A stretch of 64,000 bases of DNA from Prolixibacteraceae bacterium (lineage in GTDB: Bacteria; Bacteroidota; Bacteroidia; Bacteroidales; Prolixibacteraceae): positions 1 to 64,000 of the forward strand of contig JAIOZY010000006.1 in assembly GCA_021740385.1 (NCBI GenBank), read 5' to 3'. The position numbers were made by a program, and so were the translations under genes. Positions 23,983-33,000 of this stretch are shown one piece after another. Each line of letters opens with the position of its first letter. Positions within the stretch are counted from its first letter, which is position 1. The notes beneath the pieces were generated by a model. It had not been told where the DNA came from. It did not search any database and worked only from the letters and a program-made list of their open reading frames with translations.

Positions 23983-24840
23983 ATGGCAATTAAAGGAAAC
24001 TACATAGTCCGTAACATGACGGCCGACGAGGTCGATAACGTAGCCATTGAATGGGCGGCCCGAGAGGGTTGGAACCCCGGCCTGCACGATGCCCCCGTGT
24101 TTTATGCTACCGACCCGGAAGGATTTTTTATTGGCCTGCTCGAAGGCGAGCCGGTTGCATGCATTTCGGCTGTTGCTTACAACAATGAATTTGGTTTTAT
24201 TGGTTTATATATTGTGAAGCCCGGTTACCGAAAGGAAGGTTTCAGCATCAGGCTTTACAACGCGGTTATGGAATACATGAATGGCCGTAACCGGGGCCTC
24301 GACGGGGTGGTTACGCAGCAGGAAAACTACGCCAAACTGGGGTACAAAATTGCCCATAACAACATACGCTGCGTTGGAAAAACCTTCAAAGCCGGCGAAA
24401 CTTTCCACGATGTTGTCAGCATTGCCGATATTGATTTTGACAACCTTGTTGCTTTCGATGCCTCGTTTTTTCCGGTACGCCGGCCTCAATTCCTCGAAAA
24501 GTGGCTGGTGCAGCCCGGTATCAGGGCGTTTGCCAAATTAACCGGCGGCAATATTGCGGGTTACGGCGTTATCCGCGAATGCCGGCAGGGCTATAAAATC
24601 GGGCCCTTGTTTGCAAAAACGCCCGAAATTGCCCGCGAATTGCTTGTCACGCTTGTTGGGTCGGTTAAAGCGGGTGAACTGTTTTACCTCGATATTCCGG
24701 AGGTGAACAAAGCGGCAAAAATGCTTACGGAAGAATTTCGTATGCGCAAGGTTTTTGAAACAGCCCGCATGTATTCCGGTCCCTTCCCCGATATCAACCT
24801 CGACAATGTTTTCGGGATTACCACCTTTGAATTGGGCTGA
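23983..24840 (+). CDS. GNAT family N-acetyltransferase (two-domain)
   Basis: A 285-residue protein. Residues 1-140 form a GNAT acetyl-CoA-binding fold, with the strand-turn motif GLYIVKPGYRKEGFSIRLY around residue 71. The second half is an acetyltransferase-like domain of the type seen in YitI-like proteins (KIGPLFAKTPEIARELL, YLDIPEVNKAA). The substrate, an amine on a small molecule or protein, cannot be inferred. It sits 135 bases upstream of the acyl-CoA synthetase cluster and 183 bases from divergently read mcrB. Confidence 0.85.
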   Translation: MAIKGNYIVRNMTADEVDNVAIEWAAREGWNPGLHDAPVFYATDPEGFFIGLLEGEPVACISAVAYNNEFGFIGLYIVKPGYRKEGFSIRLYNAVMEYMNGRNRGLDGVVTQQENYAKLGYKIAHNNIRCVGKTFKAGETFHDVVSIADIDFDNLVAFDASFFPVRRPQFLEKWLVQPGIRAFAKLTGGNIAGYGVIRECRQGYKIGPLFAKTPEIARELLVTLVGSVKAGELFYLDIPEVNKAAKMLTEEFRMRKVFETARMYSGPFPDINLDNVFGITTFELG

Positions 24841-24975
24841 TTAGGAGAGATGAAGGAAGACCGATGAACGGAGGCCGGGATTAAGAATGATGAATAAAAT
24901 CAAATTCAGTTTTTATTTACAAATCAGTTTTTCTTAAATAATACCTATATTGGTGGTTTTAAATTTGAACTATTT

Positions 24976-26751
24976 ATGGAACCTTCACGAATATTTGATA
25001 TCCTCGAACGAAATCTTAAAATGTTTCCTAACGCCGATGTTTTGGCTGAAAAAATTGACGGGAAATGGAAAAAATACACCATTGAAGAGTATAACAACTA
25101 CGCCCGCTGGTTTGCACTGGGACTGCTCGAAATGGGTTTTCTGAAGAATGATAAAATTGCCACAATTACCAATAACCGTCCCGAATGGAATTTTGTTGAC
25201 CTGGGAATGACCATGATCGGTGTTGTTCACGTGCCGGTATACACATCGCTCAATGCTGACGAATACAGGTATGTTTTCGATCATTCCGATGCCCGCATGG
25301 TTATTGTTTCTGACAGAAAATTTTACGAAAAAATCAGACCGGTTTGCGATCAGGTTGACAACGTGGAGCATGTATTCACGTTCAGCAAAACCGATATTTC
25401 AAAGCATTGGCTTGAAGTTGTTGAAAAAGGGAAAAATTGCCAGCCCGAAACCATCGATAAACTGGAGAAGATTAAAAAGGAAATTACACCTTCCGATCCT
25501 GCTGCCCTGATTTATACTTCCGGAACCACCGGAACATCAAAAGGGGTAATGTTGTCGCATAAAAACCTTGTTTCCAACTTTATGGCTGCGGCCAACGTTT
25601 TCAAAATGGATTCAACAGACCGTTACCTGAACATTCTTCCATTATGCCACGTTGGGGGACGAATGGGGAATTACCAGACCCAGTATGTTGGTGCCTGTAT
25701 TTATTATGCCGAAAACATGGGCACAATTGCCGCAAATTTGAAAGAGATAAAAGCCACCGGTTTTGATGCCGTGCCCCGCATACTCGAAAAAGTTTTCGAT
25801 AATGTAATGGCAAAGGGGCGTGCATTGAAGGGGATGAAAAAGAAAATATTCTTTTGGGCTGTTAAATTAGGGCTCCGGTATGAACCCTTTGGTGCTAATG
25901 GCTTGCTTTACGGGTTAAAATTGAAACTGGCCGACAAGCTCATTTTCAGCAAATGGCGCGAAGCACTGGGCGGATGTGTCCGTTTGGTTGGTTGTGGCGG
26001 GGCAAGCCTGCAACCCCGTCTTGAGCGGATATTCTGGGCTGCTGGTATAAAAATATTGAACATGTACGGACTTACCGAAACATCGCCAATTATTACCATA
26101 AACCGACAGGAAAAGGGACAGTGCAAGCTGGGTACGGTTGGAACACTTATCGATGGAGTTGAAGTTAAAATTGCCGGCAATGGCGAAATACTTACCCGGG
26201 GAGAGAACCTGATGATTGGGTACTACAAAGACGAAACCCTTACGAAAGAGGTAATTGATGAGGACGGTTGGTTTCATACCGGCGATGTGGGAAATTGGGT
26301 CGATGGGAAATTCCTGAGCATAACCGATCGTATTAAAGAAATATTCAAACTGTCGAATGGGAAATATGTAGCACCCCAGCCCCTTGAAAACAAGTTGAAA
26401 GAATCATCTTTCATCGATCAGGTAATGGTTTTGGGCGAACATCAAAAGTTTACCAGCGCGTTGCTGTTACCCGATTTTAAATATTTAAAGGAATGGTATT
26501 ATCAACAGGGGTTTCCAAACGGGCATAGCAATGCTGCAATTGTTAACCTGCCACAGGTTAAAAAAGTATTTTCCGATGAAATAGCACGTTTAAATAAAAC
26601 ACTTTCGGAAGCTGAGCGTATTATGCGCTTTAGGATAATTGCCGATGAATGGTCGCCCGACACCGGGGAACTTTCGGCAAGCTTGAAACTGAAACGAAAA
26701 GTGATTGAATCGAAATACAAAACATTACTCGATCAGATATACCGAAGATAA
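24976..26751 (+). CDS. Long-chain acyl-CoA synthetase (AMP-binding)
   Basis: A 591-residue adenylate-forming enzyme of the FadD15/long-chain type: P-loop YTSGTTGTSKGVMLSHKN at about 180, the substrate-site MYGLTETSPIIT at about 360, and the C-terminal GWFHTGDVG and ITDRIKEIFKLSNGKYVAPQ. It activates fatty or other carboxylic acids with ATP and joins them to coenzyme A, probably at the cytoplasmic membrane. Two further genes follow closely (24-base and one-base gaps): a GNAT-like protein and a phytoene-desaturase-like oxidoreductase. The three look like one transcript acting on an acyl or isoprenoid lipid. Confidence 0.92.
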   Translation: MEPSRIFDILERNLKMFPNADVLAEKIDGKWKKYTIEEYNNYARWFALGLLEMGFLKNDKIATITNNRPEWNFVDLGMTMIGVVHVPVYTSLNADEYRYVFDHSDARMVIVSDRKFYEKIRPVCDQVDNVEHVFTFSKTDISKHWLEVVEKGKNCQPETIDKLEKIKKEITPSDPAALIYTSGTTGTSKGVMLSHKNLVSNFMAAANVFKMDSTDRYLNILPLCHVGGRMGNYQTQYVGACIYYAENMGTIAANLKEIKATGFDAVPRILEKVFDNVMAKGRALKGMKKKIFFWAVKLGLRYEPFGANGLLYGLKLKLADKLIFSKWREALGGCVRLVGCGGASLQPRLERIFWAAGIKILNMYGLTETSPIITINRQEKGQCKLGTVGTLIDGVEVKIAGNGEILTRGENLMIGYYKDETLTKEVIDEDGWFHTGDVGNWVDGKFLSITDRIKEIFKLSNGKYVAPQPLENKLKESSFIDQVMVLGEHQKFTSALLLPDFKYLKEWYYQQGFPNGHSNAAIVNLPQVKKVFSDEIARLNKTLSEAERIMRFRIIADEWSPDTGELSASLKLKRKVIESKYKTLLDQIYRR

Positions 26752-26775
26752 GTACCCGGAAATCATAACTTTAAT

Positions 26776-27939
26776 ATGCGGATTTTAGAAGTCAACACGA
26801 AGCGTACTGCAAAAATTTTTCACGATGTGGCGCGCGTTATTTATCGTAACGATGACACCTGGGTTTGCCCCATCGATAAGGAAATTGAAGCCATTTTCGA
26901 CCCAAAAAAAAATGTCTATTTTTCACACGGGGAAGCAAAACGCTGGCTGCTGTTCGATAGCAGTAAAAAACCAATAGGAAGAATTGCAGCTTTTTTCGAC
27001 ACAAACAGTGCTTACAAACATGTTCAACCAACAGGGGGCATGGGTTTTTTCGAATGCATTGACGACCGTGATGCAGCCTTTGTGTTGTTCAATACTGCGC
27101 GCGACTGGCTTAAAAGAAAAGGCATGGAAGCAATGGATGGCCCCATCAACTTTGGTGAAACCGATAAATACTGGGGGCTGCTGGTCGATGGGTTTACGCA
27201 TCCTTCTTACGAAATTCCATACAATCACCCTTACTACCGGGAACTTTTTGAAGCTTATGGTTTTAAAACATACTACAAACAAGAAGGTTTTCACCTCGAT
27301 ATTACCAAAGATTTTCCTCCCAGGTTTATGAAAATTGCTGAATGGGTTTCAAAAAAGCCCGACTATTCCTTTAAACACTTTGAATGGAAACAGGCCGATA
27401 AATACATCAACGATTTTTGTGAAGTGTATAACCAGGCATGGGACTCTTTTAAGGAAAATTTCGAACCCCTCGAAATGTCATACATTAAAAAAACACTCAA
27501 AAAAGCCAAAGCAATTATCGATGAAGAGTTTATCTGGTTAGCATACAACAAGGACAAGCCCATTGCCATTTATTTTATGTACCCCGATGTAAACCAGATT
27601 TTTAAAAAGCTGAACGGAAAACTTACCTTGCCGGCAATGATCAGATTTCTTTATTACAAAAAAAAGAAAACCATGACCCGTGCCCGGGGCGTTTTGATGG
27701 GCGTTATACCCAATTTTCAGGGATTGGGGATTGAATCGGCCTTTATCTACCATGTTTCCAAAGCCATGGAAAAGCGGCCACAATACACCGAAATTGAATT
27801 TTCGTGGGTGGCCGATTTCAATCCGAAAATGCGGAAAATATTTATTGCTGTAGGTAGTGTCCCTGCGAAACATTACATTACGTACCGCTATTTATTCGAC
27901 AGAAATAAACCTTTTAAAAGATACCCGATACCTGAATGA
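26776..27939 (+). CDS. GNAT-like hypothetical protein
   Basis: A 387-residue soluble protein. The segment PIGRIAAFFD and the C-terminal half (AIYFMYPDVNQIF, GVLMGVIPNFQGLGIESAFI at about 315, then the helix of a GNAT-type acetyl-CoA site) suggest two GNAT-like folds, the second with the Q/RxxGxG/A-like loop. Conserved blocks such as GPINFGETDKYWGLLVDGF mark a family frequent in Bacteroidota without a settled function. Lying between an acyl-CoA synthetase and a desaturase-like enzyme, it could transfer the activated acyl group; this is inference. The next gene starts one base after its stop. Confidence 0.75.
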   Translation: MRILEVNTKRTAKIFHDVARVIYRNDDTWVCPIDKEIEAIFDPKKNVYFSHGEAKRWLLFDSSKKPIGRIAAFFDTNSAYKHVQPTGGMGFFECIDDRDAAFVLFNTARDWLKRKGMEAMDGPINFGETDKYWGLLVDGFTHPSYEIPYNHPYYRELFEAYGFKTYYKQEGFHLDITKDFPPRFMKIAEWVSKKPDYSFKHFEWKQADKYINDFCEVYNQAWDSFKENFEPLEMSYIKKTLKKAKAIIDEEFIWLAYNKDKPIAIYFMYPDVNQIFKKLNGKLTLPAMIRFLYYKKKKTMTRARGVLMGVIPNFQGLGIESAFIYHVSKAMEKRPQYTEIEFSWVADFNPKMRKIFIAVGSVPAKHYITYRYLFDRNKPFKRYPIPE

Positions 27940-27940
27940 T

Positions 27941-29383
27941 ATGAATTACGATGTAATAATAATTGGAGCAGGCCTGGGCGGTTTAACTGCCGGGGCCAAA
28001 CTGGCAAAACAAGGCAAAAAAGTATTATTGATTGAACAGCACAACCGCCCGGGTGGCTGTGCAACTACTTTTAAACGCAAGAATTTTACGTTTGAAGTGG
28101 GCTTGCATGAAATGGACGGCCCCCATGCAACAGATTTGAAGGTGCGGATTTTTAAAGATATGGGGTTAAATGAAAAAGTTACACTGCTCGATGTGCCTGA
28201 ATTTTATCGCTTTGTAAATGAACGTTACGATGTGGTTATCCCGCACGACCCTGAACAAGCGCAGGAATTGCTCATTGCCCGGTTCCCCGGTGATGAAGCC
28301 GGCATTAAAACCTATTTCCACTATTTACTCAATTACCGGAAGGTGCTGCCTGAGTTAAAACTAACTCCCGGGAAAAGTGTTGGGGAATTCCTCGACCAAC
28401 ACATTTCAAACAACGACCTGAAATTAATTTTGCTCGGCAACCTGGGCTATTTCCACGACGATCCGTATTCCATTTCCCTTCAGTATTATCTTATTGCACA
28501 GGGAAGTTATTATGGCGGGAAAGCCAGTTTTGTAAAAGGGGGTTCGCAACGTTTATCGGATGCCCTGGCCGAAATAATTAAAGAAAACGGCGGAACGGTT
28601 AAATTGCAACAAAGGGTGAGCAGCATACTTTTTGAAAACAACCTGCCAATTGGTGTTCGGTATCAAAAAACTAAAGGAGAGAGTGATACGGCCATCGATG
28701 TATTTGGGAAGGAAATCGTGGTGAATGCATCGGTTCCCGATTTGGCCAGCAAATTACTTCCGGCACAACAGGTAGGGGATTTGTCATCTGAAATTGGAAA
28801 AATGAAAATAGGTGCTTCGTTGCTTACGGTTTATTTTGGATTTAAAAAACCGCTTAAAGATATTGGCAACAAGTATTATTCAACGTTCATTTTCGATCCA
28901 TCGGTAAAAGATCAAAGCGATATTGTGAAAAACAACCACGCCGGCTTCAGTGCACGGAGTTTTACCCTGGTCGATTACAGCCAGGTCAATGCTTCACTTG
29001 CGCCAGAAGGTAAAAGTGTCGGTGCCGTGTGTTGCATCGATTATTTGGCCGATTGGGAAAACCTTGATCGCCAAAGCTATTTGAAGAAGAAAAATGAAGT
29101 TGCCGAAGCCATTATTAACCGTTGCGATAAGTTAATTCCCGGGTTCCGCGACGCCCTTGAATACGTCGAAGTTGGAACCCCGTTAACCGTGAAACGTTAT
29201 ACACTGAACCCCGAAGGTGCGGTGTATGGTTTTGCCCAAAATCCAAATAAACCAACAGATTACCTCACAAAATTGCCCGTTAATATACATATTGCTTCAG
29301 CCTGGGGAAAATTTGGCGGCGGTTTTTCAGGGGCCATATTCAGCGGCTACATGGCGGCGATGGATATTTTGAGGAAGCGATAA
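27941..29383 (+). CDS. Phytoene-desaturase-like FAD oxidoreductase
   Basis: A 480-residue flavoprotein. Its N-terminus YDVIIIGAGLGGLTAGAKLA with IEQHNRPGGCATTF is the dinucleotide fold and FAD contact typical of the CrtI/carotene isomerase/retinol saturase family; the C-terminus GKFGGGFSGAIFSGY is the second FAD motif. Members desaturate, saturate or isomerise polyene lipids. No other carotenoid gene (crtB, crtE) is present, so the substrate is open. The start at 27941 places the flavin motif at residue 4 as in relatives; a longer frame upstream overlaps the previous gene and is not needed. The gene ends three bases before a convergent gene. Confidence 0.88.
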   Translation: MNYDVIIIGAGLGGLTAGAKLAKQGKKVLLIEQHNRPGGCATTFKRKNFTFEVGLHEMDGPHATDLKVRIFKDMGLNEKVTLLDVPEFYRFVNERYDVVIPHDPEQAQELLIARFPGDEAGIKTYFHYLLNYRKVLPELKLTPGKSVGEFLDQHISNNDLKLILLGNLGYFHDDPYSISLQYYLIAQGSYYGGKASFVKGGSQRLSDALAEIIKENGGTVKLQQRVSSILFENNLPIGVRYQKTKGESDTAIDVFGKEIVVNASVPDLASKLLPAQQVGDLSSEIGKMKIGASLLTVYFGFKKPLKDIGNKYYSTFIFDPSVKDQSDIVKNNHAGFSARSFTLVDYSQVNASLAPEGKSVGAVCCIDYLADWENLDRQSYLKKKNEVAEAIINRCDKLIPGFRDALEYVEVGTPLTVKRYTLNPEGAVYGFAQNPNKPTDYLTKLPVNIHIASAWGKFGGGFSGAIFSGYMAAMDILRKR

Positions 29384-29386
29384 TTT

Positions 29387-29878
29387 TCACAAATCATCGA
29401 ATCCGTCAAACGGGATATCGTCATCGGGATCGGGGTCGTGGGGACCCACGCCGGGCGGGTTAAAAAGGCCCCAGCGGTCGATGATGTAATTCCACGGGTC
29501 GAAGCCGGCAACCCAGTCGATGAACAGCAGCCGGTATTCTTCAATCAGATCGCGTACAATCTGGAAGTATTCCACGTGTTCGAAGCCGAACATTTCGAGC
29601 GAGTGGTTCTGGATCATCAGTTCCATGGCCGCTTTGCGAATTATGGTGGCTGCTTCCATGCGTATGTCGTACAGGTCGCCACCTTCGGCACCGGCAATTT
29701 TCACTGTTAGCAACATGGCATCTTCGTACATAATCCTCTTTATTTCCCCGAGGTGCACATCATCGTCGGAAATTAACTGGCAGATTTGATCCACCACTTC
29801 AAAAATTTCCTGTCCCTTTTTGTAGAGGGGCAACTCTTTTGGGTTGATTCTTTCGTTTTCTTCGTCGTCGTCAAACAT
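29387..29878 (-). CDS. Conserved acidic hypothetical protein
   Basis: A 163-residue protein with no signal peptide. It has an acidic start (MFDDDEENERINP), a mostly helical centre (GQEIFEVVDQICQLI, EAATIIRKAAMELMIQ), the block VEYFQIVRDLIEEYRLLF, WVAGFDPWNYIIDRWGLF, and a proline/aspartate-rich tail ending DGFDDL. The centre is what would be expected of a small helical bundle. I know of no assigned function; similar proteins occur in Bacteroidota. It is transcribed toward the oxidoreductase gene and has a heptamer repeat tract just upstream of its start. Confidence 0.75.
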   Translation of the reverse strand: MFDDDEENERINPKELPLYKKGQEIFEVVDQICQLISDDDVHLGEIKRIMYEDAMLLTVKIAGAEGGDLYDIRMEAATIIRKAAMELMIQNHSLEMFGFEHVEYFQIVRDLIEEYRLLFIDWVAGFDPWNYIIDRWGLFNPPGVGPHDPDPDDDIPFDGFDDL

Positions 29879-29913
29879 GGTTTTTATATTTAGTCATTGG
29901 TCTCTGGTCTTTT

Positions 29914-29983
29914 GTCTCATGTCTCATGTCTCATGTCTCATGTCTCATGTCTCTTGTCTTCTGTCTTCTGTCTTCTGTCTTCT
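29914..29983. repeat. Heptanucleotide tandem repeat
   Basis: Ten consecutive 7-base units: five GTCTCAT, one GTCTCTT and four GTCTTCT. The tract lies about 35 bases upstream of the start of the acidic hypothetical gene on the minus strand, in the intergenic region where its promoter should be. Copy number could vary by slippage. Confidence 0.9.
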
Positions 29984-30094
29984 TTTCCTGACTATCAGTG
30001 CTTTCTCCGTGGATTTCCGTGTAACAATAATACTGAAATATTTCACAGAGTTCCTCTGATTGATTATCAAATTGTTTAATAATTTATTTCCTTC

Positions 30095-33000
30095 TTATTT
30101 CAAATGTTTCAATATTTTCCTTAATCGTTCCCGGTCGTAGCGGTCTTTTCTAACCGGGGAAATATTCAGCAATTCCTTTCGTACCCGGTTAACCAATTCC
30201 GGAACCGGGTCGGTTTCTTCCGGATAAAACAAGCGGATAGCGACAGCCGTTTTCCACCAATTACCCTGCATACGCAACAGGTGTGGCCCGGTACGGGCAG
30301 GGTGTATGTGTATGCCGTATCCCGGTTCATTACCTTCGCGCAGCACCCAGCCTGAGCCATCGGACAGGGTGATTTTGCGGTATTCGTGTTTGCCAAGCCA
30401 GGCAACAAACTGTTCCTGACTGGAGACCTTCATTTCGTCAAGTTTTGTTTTAATATGGCTGATTATTTCTTCGGGTTCAAATTTTCCGGTATACACATCG
30501 ACATAGTTGCTGTTAACCGACCGGATGTTTTCAATGACTTCGTTCCCTGATTGATAATTAATGGCATTTTGAAGTTTTTCGCGTACCCGGTTTAAGTGAT
30601 GTTTCCAGGGATTGAAACGGATGCAGGATTGCTTCTTCCCGTAACCACCACCACCCGGTGTTTCCAATACAAAACTGTCGCCAGCTTTAATGTCAATATT
30701 TTGGATTGAGTTCAGGATTATTTCCCGGCCATTTTTCAGGATTATTTTTTGTTTTCCGGGCAGGCCCTCATTTCCTCCGTTCAAGCCATAAGGCCCGCTG
30801 TTTCGGCGTTGGGTAAGCACCGAAAGGTTCACCGGTTCGAGGAAGGTGATTTTTCGTACGATGCCGTTTCCCCCGTTCCATTTACCTTTACCCCCTGAAC
30901 TTTTCCTGATGCTGAATTCATCCAACCTGACGGGGTAGCGGTGTTCCATAATTTCAGGATCGGTAATGCGGGTGTTGGTCATGTGATGGTGTACGGCATC
31001 GGCGCCATGGAAACCGTTGCCAGCGCCACACCCGCCGCAAACTGTTTCATAGTAGCCAAAATTGGCATTTCCGAAGAGGGTGTTGTTCATGGTTCCCTGG
31101 CTGGCTGCCATCACACCAAATGCTTTTAAAAGGGTATCGGTAAGGCGCATGCTCACTTCTACATTTCCGCCAACCACGGCCGGGGATTTCTTCGGATCGG
31201 AACTGAAAACGGGATTCAGCAAACCGTGGGGAAGTTTTATGCTAACCGGATCGAGCAGGCCGTCATTTAACGGGATAGGCTCGTTCAGGATTAAACGCAT
31301 TACATAAATCACCACGCTGTAAACAATGGCTTCGGTGGCGTTCATGTTTCCGGGGTGGACATCAGAACTGCCTGAAAAGTCGATTAAACACGATCCGTCT
31401 TTGATGTTGATTCCTGCTTTCAGCAATGAACCGTCGTCCAGTTTTTCGGTGGCCCTGTAGGTTCCGTTGGGGAATTTTGCCAGCGCATCCTTCATTTTCA
31501 GGGCTGCATAATCCGTTAGCCTTTTGAAATGGTACAGCACGTTTTCCTCTCCATACCGGCCGATCTGTTTTAGCAGGGCATCGCTGCCGTTTTTATTGGC
31601 CGCAATAGCGGCGTTCAGGTCGGCCAGGTTCTCTTCCACCGAGCGGGTGGGCCAGGGGGCATCGAGCAGGATTTTGCGCATTCCTTCCCAGTCAACTTTA
31701 CCTTTCCTGATAAGGTAGAAAGGAGCAATGACCACACCTTCTTCGCTGAGGCAGGTTGCACCAGGGGGCATGGAACCAGGACTGATCCCGCCAATTTCGC
31801 TGTGGTGGGCACGGTTCACAACAAAGGCAATACGTTTGCTTTTATGGAATACAGGTGTTATTAGTGTAACATCGGGCAGGTGCGAGCCCCCAAAACCGGG
31901 ATGGTTGGTAACAATGGTATCGCCTTCTTCAAAATTGAAATGTTCTAAGAGCTTCTGTACACAAACGCCCAGTCCACCCAAATGTACCGGGATGTGCGGG
32001 GCATTGGCCATCAGCCTTCCGTCTGTATCAAGCAAGGCACAAGAGAAATCGAGCCGCTCTTTTATGTTGACCGAAAGCGCGGTACGGCGGAGAAGGGCGC
32101 CCATGTTCCCGGCAATGGCCATAAAGCGGTTGGCAAAGAGTTCCAGCTCAGTTTCCCTGGTCTGATTTTGTGATTGGTTAACTGCATCATGCTCTTTGGT
32201 TAATAATGTTGTCCCATTTTTTGTCACGGTTATATGCCATCCTTTTTTCAGGTAGGTAGTGGCATAATTATCTGGAATCAACGATTCCCCTACAATGGTA
32301 GCCCCGGGCTTCAACTCTTCCCTTATAAAAACAGGAAGATTTTTCGTTTTGCTGTGGTATGAAGGTTTTGGCTTGTATTGTTTTGGCCGGTTTTGGATAT
32401 CTTCTTTTTCTTCATGTTTTACCGAGGCAATCACCCTGATGGTTTCCACTTCAATTTCCCGTTCGTTCTGGATGTGCCCGTACACTTTTAAATATTCTTC
32501 CTGAAAAAGATGTATTGGGTCATTCTCTTTTTTCCATTCAATATCAAGGGTGCTGTTTTGCCCTTTATAACGCAGGTAGATCATGCGCTGCCTGATGGAT
32601 GTTTTGTTTCGGGAAAATCCTTCGTTCTCGAGTTGGAACAGTGCGTTATCTTCAATTTCTGCAAACATGGAGGGCAGTTGTTTTTCTGCCTTTGAGAAAG
32701 GTTGCAGAACCTGCTTTTCTTCAAAACGCTCGATAAGGGCATTTCCAATTCCATAGGCGCTTAGGAGCCCGGCATCGCGGGGCAAAAGGATGGTGTTAAT
32801 CCCCAATATTTCGGCAATGTCGCAGGCATGCAAGCCACCTGCCCCGCCAAAAGCAACCATCGCGAAATCTTTGGGGTCGTACCCTTTGGTAATGGATATT
32901 TTGCGGATGGCACCGGCCATAATTTCGTTGGCAATATCGATGAATCCGTTTAATACGGTTTGTTCTTCCCGTTGTTCGCCTGTTTTTTGTTCAATTTTTT

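Noticed and set aside
29914-29983. CRISPR array
   Set aside because: The heptamer units are contiguous, with no spacers and no cas genes anywhere in the window.
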